This document shows, piece by piece, positions 37,953-50,540 of a stretch of 64,000 nt of DNA (position 1 is the stretch's first letter; every line of letters starts with the position of its first letter). Position numbers and translations under genes: made by a program. The stretch spans positions 509,001 through 573,000 of the forward strand of contig WUJK01000012.1 of assembly GCA_011317545.1 (NCBI GenBank), written 5' to 3'. This DNA is from Coniella vitis. Its lineage: Eukaryota; Ascomycota; Sordariomycetes; Diaporthales; Schizoparmaceae. The notes under the pieces were generated by a model that was given only the letters and a program-made list of their open reading frames with translations, was not told where the DNA came from and made no database searches.

Positions 37953-39262
37953 ATGTCCCCCATCAAGCCACCCAACCATCTACCCGAGCTGGTGAGAGCG
38001 ACGTTCAACCGGGCTAAAGCAAGCGGCGACGTCAACTCCTATCCCACACAGGTAGCTGTTTTAACGCCCAGTGGAGAATCCTCTTCTTCGACTGCGGTAT
38101 GTGATAATCTTTCTTGTTCCGCTTATTTGTGAGAGGGCAATGCCGGGAGGGAAAGCGCAATATATCGAGATATCCGGCACGCGGCTATGTATTTTCTTTT
38201 CTGGAGATCCTGGGCTGATTCGCGATGATTTGGACAAAGATTCAACTCCGCTTCGCCCCTTCTTTAGCCAACAAACCAAAACCAAAAGAGCCCAACACCA
38301 ACACCAAACCTTTCAACCCCTTTGAAAACCCTCCCCCGTCACTTGTGATTACCCATCTCAACGAAGGCGCCGCCCCCGAGAACCAATACACCCTTGTCCT
38401 CAACAAATTCGCCATTGTCCCCGAGCATTTCCTCCTCATCACGCGGGTTTTCAAACCCCAGACAGATCTTCTCGAGGGTGCGGATCTGGCTGCTGCGTAT
38501 GCTTGTATTCGTGCATACCACGAGTACCCTGTCGTTTCTTCTTCCTCTTCTTCTGAACCAAACGGCACTGGGACCCGTGGTGATGGCGACGGCGATGGCA
38601 ATGGTGAGAGAGAAGAGCTTTTTGCGTTTTTCAACTGCGGCGAGCATAGCGGTGCCAGTCAGCCACACCGGCATTTACAGCTTTTGCCTATTGCGCGGAT
38701 GAAGGATGGCCTACTGGAGGGCCGAGATGGCGGCTCAGCAACGGCAGCAGCTAAATGGGACGTTCTCGCGGATAGGCTTGTGCACAACAAGGGAGCAGGC
38801 CAACCCGAAGACGAGCAAGTCAAACTCCCCTTTACAACCTTTGGCGAGCCGCTGCATACGGACATGACCCCCCAGGACCTCCGCGCGGTATACCTCCGGC
38901 TCTACCGTAAGGCCTGTGCCGCTGTTGGCGGTGGCAGTGATGGCGGCGTGGGTTTACTCGAGCCAACGGCTGAGGAACTTTTGCGATTGGGGAGCGACGA
39001 AGACGATCAAAGAAGAGGCATCCCCACGCGAATCAGCTACAACATGGCTATGACAAAGGACAGTATGGTTCTTTGCCCGCGCATAGCAGAAGGGGCGCCC
39101 ATAGTGGATGCACAAGGAAATGAGGTGGGCAAGCTGGCACTGAACGGGACCGTGTTGGCGGGCACGGCGCTCGTCAAGAGTGAGGCTGAGTGGAATGTGC
39201 TCAGAGGGGATTCGGAGCAGCTTTGGCGGATTTTGGGCAGAATTGGCGTTGCTGCTGACTGA
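37953..39262 (+). CDS. APA2: ATP adenylyltransferase / Ap4A phosphorylase (APA1/APA2 family)
   Basis: Cleaves diadenosine tetraphosphate with phosphate to ADP and ATP in the cytosol. Exon 1, 37953-38096, encodes MSPIKPPNHLPELVRATFNR and a short Ser-rich stretch. Exon 2, 38240-39262, begins IQLRFAPSLANKPKPK, a family hallmark, giving 388 residues. The 143-nt intron has donor GTATGT and appears to use an AAG acceptor; an additional micro-exon cannot be excluded. Exon 2 contains NKFAIVPEHFLLITR, then FFNCGEHSGASQPHRHLQLLP, whose His-x-His-x-Gln triad (about residue 190) is the nucleotidyl-transfer site of the HIT-related superfamily. The C-terminal part has SYNMAMTKDSMVLCPR. A Ser/Asp/Gly-rich insert (about residues 140-165) is longer than in yeast Apa1/Apa2. 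Confidence 0.92.
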
Positions 39263-39750
39263 GTGAGTGGGTGTTGTGTAACTGATATTTACAGGCTACT
39301 CGCTGACCCGGGGAAACACGATCTACCTACTCCGAAAGTGATCTCTTTTTTCCGGAACACTATCGTGGACACACCTCACAAGATCACTGATACTATGAGA
39401 GTATCAAAAGAGGCATGTTCATGATTGTCATACTTGTCAGAGGCATTATTTCACCACAATGCCTTCCGCTTGCTCCCTCACAGCCAAATGCTAGAATATC
39501 TAACCCACATATTATCCTTTTGTCCCTATTTTCTCATGTCTTTCCTCGTTGACCATACCAAAATAAAATCTCCCCAATAGCAAAAGCAAAATCTCTCCAG
39601 ACCCATAACGCTAAGCATATGCAATCAAAGAAAGGCAAAACCATCGCTGACTTGATAAGTTCCTCCAGCCAGAAAAGAGAGTCCCATCATAATCATCACC
39701 CACAGCCATTCCAAGCCAGAAAAGCAAGACGTCACGTGTAATTACACCTG
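39263..39750. other. Convergent 3' flanks
   Basis: About 490 bp between the stops of the Ap4A phosphorylase gene and the Gln/His-rich gene. No gene and no notable repeat seen. Confidence 0.5.
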
Positions 39751-42045
39751 CTAGTTTTCCGTCTTTGCCACGGCCGTGGCCCCTTCGGCATCTGAAATAC
39801 TCAAGTCTTGAAACTTTCCATCGTTGAGCGATTTGCTCTCTCCTTCTTCGTCATCAGTTTCTTCGTCGTCGTCGTCGTCATCCTCATCGTCTGTACTATC
39901 GTCAGCGCTCTTTCGCTGCTGTTGCTGTCTCGAAGGCTTCTTTGGTCGCTGCCCCCGGGGAATGGGCAATGAGTCCACGTTTAGATGACCGCTGACAATC
40001 TCGTCCCACTTTTTGGCGACCGTGCCCGCGCCAAAGGGTTTGCCCGTCTCGTGCTCGATAAAGTGCGCGACACGAAGCCAGTGAATCTTGCCCTTGTCAT
40101 CGGTGCAGGGGGGGATGGCGGCATGGAGCGCAATGATCTAGGAGGTTTTGTGATTTAGGTCAGCTAATGATCCAACGAGTCCGAGACGACAGGGCATATG
40201 TACAACACCCTACATGAGGACATCCCTGGTTCGATCAAATGGAAAGGCTTCTTCTTCTTCTTCAGCGGGAAGCGAAGGGAAAGGAGAGGAAAGGCTTCTT
40301 CAACTTACATGCTCAGCCTCCCACGTTGGCTTTCTCTCACGGTGTTCCTTGGGCCGCTGGAAACTGCGCGCAATGCCCCGCAGCGTGGGCTCTTTGTGCT
40401 GCCACCGGCTATACTTCTCCTTGATTTGTCGGTATGTCAAGGCCGATTCACTGCGGTCCCCGCCCCGGCCCCCGGCCCCGCCCCCGCCGGATACGTAGCC
40501 ACAGTAGCCCCGCTCGGCCGCAATAATGTGCATCATGAGCTCCCGGTCAATCGGCCAGCGGTTGCCCTGCGCCTCGCTTGCCTCGCCTCTGCACCCAATG
40601 GGGACGAAGCCTGGCTTGTCATGGCCGGGCAGGCCCAGGGATATGGAGAGGGAGCAGGTCGATGGTGTGGGCGAAGGAGAGGGCGAGAGGATTTTGGGTG
40701 AAGGGGTGCGTTGACGGTGACGCTGGGGTTGGGGCAACTGGGGTTGGGGTTGGCTCTGCAGTTTCTGACTGCGCTCAGCTGCTGGTTTGTGTCTGGGGGA
40801 GGCTGTGGTTGAGTGGCGCTGGCGCTGGCGGGGAGCACCGCGGCGACGACTTCTACTGCTGTTTGTGGTGTTGTTGTTGTTGTTGTTGTTGCTGCTGGTA
40901 GCAGCAGCAGCAGCAGTGCTCTCGATGACGGCTGAATCGTCTGCTCGGTTGTGTTGAGATGGAGCCGTGGTTGACCTCGACGCGTGGGTCTTGCTTTTCT
41001 TGGTCTTTGCAGATGGGAGAGCCTTCCTCGTCGCTGCAGCTGTGCTGGAACTGGCGGCGGGAGTGTCATGGTCTCGTGTCTCCGAGCGGCTAGGAACGGA
41101 GGGCAACAGACGGCGTGAGTGGCTGCTGTACACAGCGTGCTGGGACGCTGGCCTTGTCCTGAAGCCTTCTTGCCCGGACGGACACAGACCTAGACCAACA
41201 CCGAGTCCGAGTCCGAGCCCAACCGCGGGCATTGCCGTGGCTATATCCCTCTGACCATCTACCCGCCTATTGTCATCGCTGGACTGGTGGTGAGGCGGAC
41301 TTGGGACAGTGGTGAATGGAGGGGGCTGTGGGCCGCTAGAGACCGGGATGAAGGGGTCGGAGAGCGAGCTCTCCGAGTCACTGAATGTAAAGAGGCTCGT
41401 GTCATCACTCTGGTGGAAGCCTCCGGGCCCGTTCATCATGTGGCCTTGCTGCTGCTGCTGGTGGTGCTGGTGGTGTTGCTGCTGCTGCTGCTGCTGCTGG
41501 GAAGGGTGAAGGGGCAGCTCAGGATGCAGCTGCTGCGGGGACACGATACCCACTCCAAAGGGTGGGAAGTTCTGCACTGCCATGTCGCGGAGAAAGGGGC
41601 TTGTCGCCGCTGCCGCTGTTGTGCTTGTTGTCATCGCGGATGCTGCGGCGGGAGCGGAGGCGATTGGGCCACCAGAGCCGGCCGGGCCCCAGTCATACAG
41701 ACCCTCGAAGCTGCTGTTGTACTGGCTTTCGCCGCCGAATGACGAGGTCAGGGAGTGCTGGTCGACGTGGACATTGCTCAGAGGGTGGTGGTAGTGTTGT
41801 TGTTGTTGTTGTTGTTGTTGTTGCTGGTGGTGGTGGTGGTGCTGTGCCTGAGGATAGCGGCTGGTCATGAAGGGAAGGGCCATTGGCGGGGTGGATGTGC
41901 GAGGCTCGGTTTTGATCATTGGAGAGGTGTCTGTGAGGCCCTCGAGGAGGGGCATGTGGTGGTTGGGGATCTGTGTCTGTGGGAAATAGGCCATCTGGAA
42001 GGGCAGAGGCAGTGGAGGAGTGACAGAGTCGCTCCGTGGCTGCAT
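39751..42045 (-). CDS. Gln/His-rich putative transcription regulator with Myb/SANT-like domain
   Basis: Two exons, 42045-40309 and 40137-39751, with donor GTAAGT and acceptor CCTAG, giving 707 residues. The N-terminal 500 residues are low complexity: two Gln/His tracts (about residues 69-90 and 185-210), a run of eight Asn and Ser/Thr/Pro-rich stretches. The only folded-looking part is at about residues 480-640. It has a first block WPIDRELMMHIIAAERGYCGY, then LTYRQIKEKYSRWQHKEPTLRG, RERKPTWEAEHVSIIALHAA and KIHWLRVAHFIEHETG, ending AKKWDEIV. The RKPxW and KKWDEI elements resemble fungal Myb/SANT-like domains, and the intron falls inside it. The C-terminus is a long acidic tract (DDSTDDEDDDDDDEETDDEE). 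A DNA- or chromatin-binding role is inferred; no characterised orthologue is recognised. A 5' UTR intron (about 42080-42267) is possible. Confidence 0.8.
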
Positions 42046-43951
42046 GTTTGCGGGGGGAGAGCCGGTCTGAGGTCCGCATCTATACTATATACCGGGAAGA
42101 AAAAGCACATGTCAGTGGGAGAGGCAGGCCATATGTTGCTCTGGATGGATGCTATGCTGTCGAGGGCTCCATGTGAACTGCGGGAGGAGGAGAAGGATAG
42201 AGGTGATGGTTTCCCAAGGATAAGCCAACATTGCTCACAACACGCGCGAGCGTAAAAAACTACTCACCATACTATAGTACTCAGACATGTTTCTCCTGAT
42301 ACTCAAGGCAAAGCTGAGCAGGTTTTGGCGTTCGTGAAGCGGCAGGTAGTCGAAGAAGCCCGAAGCAAGCCGGCACAATATCTCGTCGACTTGGTCGCAG
42401 GGCTTTGTTGTCGGGCACCCAGGACCCCATATATACCCGAAACCCTGCGCGGTATTGTCTGCTATGACTAGAGGCAGGAGGTGAAGACATGGTTAGCCAT
42501 CTTGGTTTCATAGCGGAGGGAGGGGTTGTATGGCAATTCTTTTTCTGGGGGGCAAGGACATTGCTCAGGACACACGGGTGACGACGGGTGATGAATCTTG
42601 TCTCTTGCAACCCGGATCCATGAACCAAAAAAAAAAAAAAAAGGGCCACGCTGCTACCCTCACCGCAAAGCGACGGCCAGCAAGTGAGCTTTCTTTAATG
42701 GGATTTGCTGTCCTTGCTTCCCTCACCGCTGCTTGCAAACGTTGCGATTCTCATGGGCCTTGTCCCCTCCGTCCTCCGTTCCTTTCACCAGCTCGGTGTG
42801 GTGCAGATGGAGTCTAGCTGCAAGTGCGGCTATATGCCTCGCAGTGCACGTGTCTGGGAGTATGTAGTGCATGTTGACCTCATCAGGATCTGCGGTGAGG
42901 CCGAGGCCACCACAGAGAGAATAAAGCGTGGCCAGACTGATGGCAAATTCTCGCTCCAGGTAGAGGAGCTGGAATGCTGAAAGGAACACCCCCCCCCGTG
43001 GTAAAAGGGACGGAACGAAGGGGGGGAAAAGACGAACTGGAATATCACTTACTGGACTCTGTGGAGCTTGGGCTCCCGAACGAAGTGTTGGGCATGGGAT
43101 TCCAACCCATTGTGCAAGACTGACCAGTCTCTGTAAGCTCAGGTCTGTCGGGCTTGATGTTGTTGGCTTGGATGTGATGTAGCATGCCGTTTGGCACTTG
43201 AAGTTTTGAGATCATGCCCAGATCTAGTTCGAAAAAAAAAAAAAGGGCAGGGAATTGGGCCAATGAGGTGGCTATGCAGAGAGTGTATCCTTTGAAGAGT
43301 GTGTGGAATATAGTCACAAGAACAATGAAGGGCTCAGGACGAGTGAAAGCTAACGGGTTATATCATGTTGCCAGAAACGTGGATCAGGGGATCCAAAAGG
43401 GAAACTTGAACTGGCTGGTGTACCCGACAAGAGTCTCGAGTACTACAGTACCTGAGAAAAGAAAGAAAAAAAACAGCAGATAAAATGAGTGTTCGGATAG
43501 CCATGCCCTTTCCCTAAATCAAGTGGCCTTCTTTCTTCTGCTGAGACTTGATGGGCAAGGCTGGATTGAGGCTCCGGTTCAAGGCAAGGGGTACTGGGGG
43601 TGGCCAGGCCGTCCTGAGCGGTGATGGGTGCGCATGTTCCGTGACAAGAGAAGAGTGATTTGTGTAGCAATTCTGACTCTGTGTATTGAACTGGCGGTTC
43701 GCTTCCAAGAAGGCTCCCGGGGGCGACGATGGAAGCGGTATATTTGGGCAGTCAGAGGTTTGTACACACGCCCGTGAGTTTAGTCTTCCGAGATTCAGGG
43801 CCTGCCAGTGAATCACGTTTTCAAGAACACGTGCATATATATATACACTGATATCTCTGGTTTCAAGGTGGGATTCCAGAGCATTGCTCTTCCTCGCGGG
43901 AAGACTTGGCCATTCTACGACAATTCGATATAGTAGACCTTTTTTTTTCTT

Positions 43952-43974
43952 GAGAGAGAGAGAGAGAGAGAGAG
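43952..43974. repeat. GA dinucleotide microsatellite
   Basis: Uninterrupted GA repeat of about 11 units, preceded by a pyrimidine run, in non-coding DNA. Confidence 0.9.
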
Positions 43975-45787
43975 GAAAACAAAAGGTCTTACATAACTCT
44001 GGAAGCCTGAAACTAGTCACAAAATGAGTCTACCTCAGCGCTGTATTTTTCCCTTGGAGTCAGCGATCGGTCAACCCGTTTGCTCATCCGCTCTGAGAAT
44101 CAATGCTGGCTCAACAAGTCCGGGACGATGTCGAATGGTTCGACAGTTTTGTTTGTTTCGACGGCAATTTAACGATTTAAAATGGCAAGAGGCAGTGTTT
44201 GTGCGCAATGGCGAAGTGTCTTCTTGTCCAGCTGTGCGGCCCACGGTCCTTCGCAGAACCGTCACAGAGCTCTTTTGTCGAGGAAAAGCCCCGTTTGAGA
44301 GACTCTGGTTCAGCGGTGGCGAAACGACAAGAGTAGATTCCACAATGTTATTGAAAGGGACTGCAAAGCTCGAGGAATCCTGAAACGCCATACTCTTTGG
44401 CGTCGATTTGGCAGACTCGACCTGTAGCAAATTTCGCAGATATCAACTTGACACGGGACGAGTACATCCTACGGGTACGGACGGCTCAACGTTATTTTGG
44501 GGGCACAATTTTGTGTCTAGCTTTCTCAATTTGTTTCACTCTTTTGTTTTTTTATCGTTGGAACGAGCGACTTGCCTTGACATACAGCAGACGGAATCTG
44601 ATATGTCAACTTGCGAGACCGGTAAGAAATATTTGTGGTTTGGAAGCCGGCCTCCAAAAGAAACAACTTGCATCCACCGTTGCAAAGCAGGCTGCTAAAC
44701 TGGACAAATCAGGTCCAGAGACTGGGCAGAACGGGCTTTTGACTACATGAGTGGGCTATGGGTGCTGTGGCAAAGTTTCCTGAATGAAAGAATTGATTCC
44801 ATCCACCAGCGCTGGAGTCTTCTTGACATATCCAAGATTGAGTCGCATACGAGCCCTAGTCCTCCAGGACAAGGCCTATATACAAGATCGAGCGGCCGTC
44901 AACAGGTGCTGAGGCTCAGAAAAAGAGATTGAGGTCAAACGGGGGGGTGAAGAAATGAGCACATTACAGTCCATATCACCAATCACCAGCTCAATTTCGC
45001 AGTTCCCAGTCCTCATATGATACCAAGTGCATGCAAGTCATTGTATGAGCAAGGGAGCCTGGAAAGAATATGCCAACTGAACACTGCGTTTCCCTGCACC
45101 TCTGCCAACCAAGCCAACAGATACTTGAGGGGGCCGGGCGAGCAGAGACCGAGGGGAGGGGGGGAGTGCACAGCTGCGAGTGTTGACATAGATTATTGCA
45201 GCCCCATGCTTAAGGCAGCCGAGAAAGACTGCCAGGTCTCTCGAACATCATATAAGAAGCGTTGGTTGCATGGCATGGCGCCATGACAGTCGCACTTGGC
45301 CTCACCGGTTGAGATTGGAATCTGCCCGTCTGCCCACGTAGCCTCCTCGCTCTTGCAGACGGCCCTTGCCATTGGGGCCAAACCGCCACGGGTTCACTCC
45401 CTCGTGCAGGATCTCTACATTGCAAGCAAACTTTGCGCTCCACATGCCAGATGCTGCAGCTCGCTGCACGCAAAAGGGTGGCACGAGGGGGGGGACTCAA
45501 ACCATGTAAAGAAGAACCAGGGCTGCTACTGCATATGCACTATGTAGCAGATCTGGAGAAGCATCAAGAAAGACTGCGCGCACTTGCTTATCTACCTACT
45601 CGCGCAAAGGGAAAAAAAGGGCCGAGCTGCAACGCCGTCCAATGACGTCTGGCTCTGTTGAGGCTCAAAACATCAAGCGGATGCAGCCGTCCTCCCACCT
45701 GGATGGACATGGGGGGGGGGTGCTTCTTTTTTTTCGGTTGTAGGCGTTACCATGCTGATGTAGTATATTCCCGTCGCATGCAGAGTG

Positions 45788-45819
<32 letters not shown>
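45788..45819. repeat. TA dinucleotide microsatellite
   Basis: About 16 units of alternating A and T with one C interruption near 45805, in non-coding DNA. Confidence 0.9.
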
Positions 45820-46379
45820 CCTGTGAGTCAAATACGCGTTTACCTCATCGCATGTAGTCCTGTGGCTGTGGCCGATGCGGGAGGGAAAAGAAAAGCCCGT
45901 GAGAGGTTTTGCTTTTGGTTCATCTCTGGATGTAGACAACTCATGCTCCGGCAGGGCTATCCGAGACATGCTTCCCTGCCCTTGTACGGTGCAAAGCATA
46001 GACAAGAGAGAAGGAAAAGAAAGGAGAGAGAGTGTTGCTGAGATGAGCGAGCTGGGGCCGAGGTTCTAGCGCATCTGGGCAATTACTATGATATGGTGCC
46101 AAAGGAGAGGGCGGTTCTTGGTTCTTCTGTCCCCGTGTACCCCCACATGCACGGAGCCGACCGTGACAGCGATGGCTGGGTGAGACGGAGACCCTGTTCT
46201 CGAAAACGTGGAGGCCGGCGATGGCGTTCTGCGCTGGCACTGCGTATAAGAGAAACAAAGTTCTGTAGCCTGGCCGCCTGAGGCTGGCGGTAGCCTTCCG
46301 CAAGGTGTGGGAAAGGGAAGCATGTATCTAGGAACACACCGCGGGTCCGCATTGGGACAGAGTCTGAGACTCTGTTGGG

Positions 46380-46383
<4 letters not shown>

Positions 46384-46424
<41 letters not shown>
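46384..46424. repeat. CT dinucleotide microsatellite
   Basis: About 20 uninterrupted CT units in non-coding DNA; a length likely to be polymorphic between strains. Confidence 0.92.
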
Positions 46425-46428
<4 letters not shown>

Positions 46429-49369
46429 GACAGAGCCACGAAGCCACAGACGACGGCTCGATGCTCAGCTGTCATTGGGTGAATAGTCACTTGCGTAGAG
46501 TAGTATCCGATGAGACGCTGGCGACTGATGCTTCTGGAGTCTTGGAAGGCAGCCGGCATCATCTTGCAGCGTTGGATTACACGCCGCACTCAGCCGTTGG
46601 CAGTGGTGTACTGTACTGTCTGTACTATAAGGATGGTCCCAAGACGTGGGTAGCGGAGATTTCCTCGATCAGCAGCCCATGCTCAGAACAGTTGTCAATC
46701 GGCATTTATCCGCCGTGATCTGCAGTGTTACTATATTCAAACGTATAAGCTTGCAAGTCTATGGCGGAGGAGAATGTATCACACGATGTGGACCAGGGGA
46801 TGGCCGATTTCTCAATCTTGGATCTGCAATTCGTTCAGTCCAGAGGAAGAAACAGAAGCTGGAAGCCGGCTTCATAACAGGGCATACAGTTTGATTCAGG
46901 ACTCATGTGAATTGATTCAACTCTATCGACTCACGAGAATGAATTATGCAACGGATGAGAGATAGTGACCACTCCCCTCCCCCCTTTTCGACACCACTTG
47001 GCAAGTAAGAAAACTCATGGCTTCAGTAGGAACCATTTGGGAGCCAAGATTCAAAATTCCGATGCCAATTGCTTCGAGATTGGAGTTTACCAGATGCTTT
47101 GTGACAATATCTCCCCAGTATACCCAAAATAATGGCTACAAGTTCCCTGATGCTATGCTCATCCCAGATGTTTGTGCTACGACAACAACAAGAAAGCTCT
47201 TTACCTCGTATATCTTCCTCGCGGTTTCACCAAGCAGCAAAATATCCGAACGGAAGAGCGTTCGCATGGAAGCTCACAGGTTTCTTGGCTCAGAAAACAG
47301 CTCTGCCTGCCAACTTGACATGTGTAGGAAGTGCTGTATAGCCTCCTCAAGGGATTGTAGTTCCTGCTCATGTGCACGGAGCCACTCACTCTGTGTTTAC
47401 CAAAGACCACGGGAAAAAAGTCTGGATAAACAAGAAAACTATATCGTCTTTCTTGAGTGACTATAAACACACAAATATACGGCATTGACTGCACTTGTGA
47501 ATAATGCTTCCACGCGTCATGAAATCAAGTCGAGAAAACGGACAGAACTCTACAAAGACAACTGCGTACACGCTCATCAGCTTTCACAAGAAACCAACCT
47601 CCACCCGCCGCTCCAGCTCCAACGTTTTCAACATCGTCGTCGAGTTACCAAACCCTAATGTTGATCTCCCTTTCCCCAAGTCTCGCCCGCCACGTCACAG
47701 TTTCCGTGACAACAGACTCATGGAATGTCAAAATTGGAATCATAAAACGGCAGCATACATATTAGAAGAAAATAAAAAAAAAACAAATTCCCATCCGCCG
47801 GCTCGCTCATGGGCCCGTCCGCAACGGGTCTCCCGTCCGGTCCGGCGGTCCCCGCAGCCCGTCAGGCAAGAAGTGTTTGATAGCCAAATGGATACTATTA
47901 CGACGATCCTCCGTCGTCGTCGTCTTCCTCCTCCCTCCTCCTATTCCACCTCCGGGGGCAGTGGTTTTTTTTATTTTATTTTCGCGCAAACTCTGTTCCT
48001 CGCGTCGTGCAACAGCCACACCAAAGAAACGATACTATTTCTGTTTTGTTTGACCTGCTGGTATCTTGATAGTGAAGTAGACCGTAGCTGATACTTTTCT
48101 GTGGCCACTGTCAAAGCAAAGTTGAGCCGTCGAACAGAACATGGAAGCCGTGGAATGCGTTTCCCCCCCCCCTCCCCCTCTGTGGATTTGAGCATGGAAT
48201 AGTGCATGCATTCTCATATATGTGCTACGAGTGTCACCGCCCAGACAGTTTCAGAAAGGTCCAGTTTGGTGTAGAGCATCTATCTGTTGGGTAAAAGTCC
48301 AAGGGCAGGTGATACATACCGTTTTATCGCCACGACCACAACCAACGCTGCTTTTCAAAGCTCACATAGAAAGCAAAGAGAAAGGAAGGACAGCTTATTT
48401 TTGCAAGTCCCCACGCACGCCACACAGGCTTGGGAAACCCGTGGATGTGCAACAATCGTGTTTGCTCACTTGAAAAAGAAGAAAAAGGAACCCTGTTCAA
48501 CATACCGAAGCGCTGTACGAGACAAAAGTGAGTTGGCCGAGTCACAAGTACACACGACGACGACTGCTTCATCTCGCCACAGCCTGTGTCATCGCAAAAA
48601 GGTCAAAGATTGCCTGCTATGGGGGCTGCGTGTGCTCGTCCGTTGGCATCAGACAGCTTTTGAAGTCCGTTCGCTGTTGGGACTCATGGGTGTTGTTTCA
48701 TCAACCATATAGCAGTGCCAATCTCTTTTTACTAGTCTGCTTCTTGTTTTGAATTTCACTTGCTTACTACCTACCCACTACCCTTCGCTCATTTGCAAAC
48801 ATGCGCAGCAAGTCATTGATCGTCATCATCAGGGACAGATTCAGCGAGTTTGTCAAGTGAGGCGAGTTGCAAGTCCACCTAGGCTGTTGTACTGTCAGTA
48901 CAACAAGTCGACCGTGGCGTGATACAGGTTTTCTAGTTCTTATCTTGGTTGTGGGGAGGGAGGGATTTGCTCAAATTCTCTCAGAGGGTTGGGCTAAGTT
49001 TGTGGTCAAGATGTGCATACGTTAGGTCGAGGCATCTGAAGCCGTTCCCCCCCTTGCTGTCAGGCTTTCAATCATCACTCAGTCTCTTCATATTGTGGAA
49101 ATATCCTTGTCATGAGTATTATCTTGACGCAGCTCGTTTTGTGTTGATAGCATCTATATTCCTACCGTGGGCCATGAAGTGGTGTTGACCAATCCTTGCA
49201 CACACAACGTTTATCATTTGATAGTCATTTTATGCAACTCAACACAACTCTGCGTTTCCAAACTCGGGTTTGCCTTTGCACATACCTCAACGACACTCGG
49301 ATGTGCGCACAACACTAAACAAACTCCTCAAGACCCTTCTCTCTATAGTTTGCATCATGGGTAGGCGGG

Positions 49370-50540
49370 TCATATCCCAGGGAGACCGATTGCGGCGCGC
49401 AAAGGGGGAAGGAATCGAGGTAAGAAATAGAGGCCGTAGAGCCCCGTAAGCGCAACGCAAAGTCCAGTAAACTAAAGCACAAAGAATTAGACGAGATTGC
49501 AAGAAAAGGATCGTAATGAAAGGAAGAGGCAAAAGGTGCAGTGAAATCACAAATGGACACACCTTTTCAAACCAGGTGTGGAAGAAGATTGCCGTCATGA
49601 GCAGCATCCACCAGCTGAGGACGACCACCGCACCAGCGATTTTGCCACCAAACGCCAGCGCATCCCACGCACTCGCCAGTCGGTGCTCAGCAGCTGCCGC
49701 AATTCGCTCCGCCTCTACAGTGGCACTTTTGATCGCACCATCAGCCATCACCACGCTGCGGTCGTCGCGCACTGTACCAACATTGGCTGATCGGCCACTA
49801 CGTCGCCAGTGGTTGACAAGAACCCAGCCGACCTCCTGCACCAAGAAGTAGCTCCCAAGCACAAGCAAGAAAACATGCCCGCTGATATCATGTCCGCCAC
49901 GCCACTGTCCGCCGGCAGCCTTGCACGCGACGCCCGTGACAATATCCTTGCCGCTCGCCACCCCAGCGTCCATCTTAGCATCAACCAACTCGCATTTACC
50001 GCCGGTGAAGCGGAAACTGCGATCGATGATGGGAGGACCAAAGCACCACTGCGTAACGAGCATCCACCATATGGTTGCTAGGCCCCAGCGAAGCAGGCCG
50101 CGAGTGCGCTGCTGGGCGCTAGTCGTAGCCGGGTGACTGAAGAGGAAGACTATGAAGGCAAGCGTCACCCAAGCCCAGCCGCGCTTGACAAAGTAGACGT
50201 TGAATATGTTGCTCTTGCGCGCAAAGTAGGAAGGCGAGAGCAGCGGGTCCTGCGAGTGGGCTTGTAGCGTCGCGTCGTAGGGCGCGTTGCGTACGTCTGG
50301 CGAGAGGAGGGAGAAGAGGGTGCCGAATGTCAAGAGCGCAGGGTAGGCTAGGAGGAGGAGCGCTTCAGATCGAGTTGGCAGGAAAGGCGGCGTGCGAGTG
50401 GAAGGTGAGGACACGATGGGCGGTGTCGAGTAGGGCCCGCCATTGAGCTTCTCGTCGGCGAAGCTAGACGGAGAGGGAGAGGGTGAGTTCGAGGAGGCCA
50501 TTGTGGAACGAGCTCGGGGGCTGGACGCAGCGAAGTCCAT
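49370..50540 (-). CDS. scs3: FIT2/Scs3 family lipid-droplet biogenesis protein
   Basis: Polytopic endoplasmic-reticulum membrane protein of the fat-storage-inducing transmembrane family (yeast Scs3/Yft2), which acts as an acyl-CoA diphosphatase and supports lipid-droplet budding. Two exons, 50540-49563 and 49471-49370, with donor GTGTGT and acceptor TTTAG, giving 359 residues. The conserved histidines are in GGHDISGHVF (His217, His222) and in FFHTWFEK (His321), both in the usual spacing. The intron falls immediately after FFHTWFEK. Exon 2 then gives FTGLCVALTGLYGLYFL and ends LRAAIGLPGI; reading through the intron instead yields an unrelated tail. The N-terminus is Ser/Pro-rich and cytosolic, and MASSNSP 13 codons downstream is an alternative start. 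Helices include EALLLLAYPALLTFGTLFSLL. Confidence 0.9.

Larger units (their letters stand above)
42046..49369. other. 7.3-kb gene-poor interval upstream of the Gln/His-rich gene
   Basis: The largest stretch here without a supported gene. It contains homopolymers and dinucleotide tracts (GA at 43952-43974, TA at 45788-45819, CT at 46384-46424), A-runs at 42630-42645 and 43230-43243, and G- or C-runs. Open frames up to 195 codons (47504-48091 plus; 43514-44020 minus) show no domain and biased composition. Only imperfect copies of the dispersed 9-mer occur (45538). It could be a long regulatory region or hold non-coding transcripts; sequence alone does not show this. Confidence 0.5.

Noticed and set aside
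43080..43135. A 5-bp stem with a TTGGAAT loop (minus strand) resembling a tRNA T-arm.
   Set aside because: The loop has G in place of the invariant C of TTCRA, and there is no matching D-arm, anticodon arm or acceptor stem.
43514..44020. 168-codon minus-strand frame.
   Set aside because: Runs through the GA microsatellite (Ser-Leu repeat) and a lysine run; no recognisable features.
47504..48091. 195-codon frame in the gene desert.
   Set aside because: Begins and ends arbitrarily, no domain, biased towards simple sequence; not called a gene.
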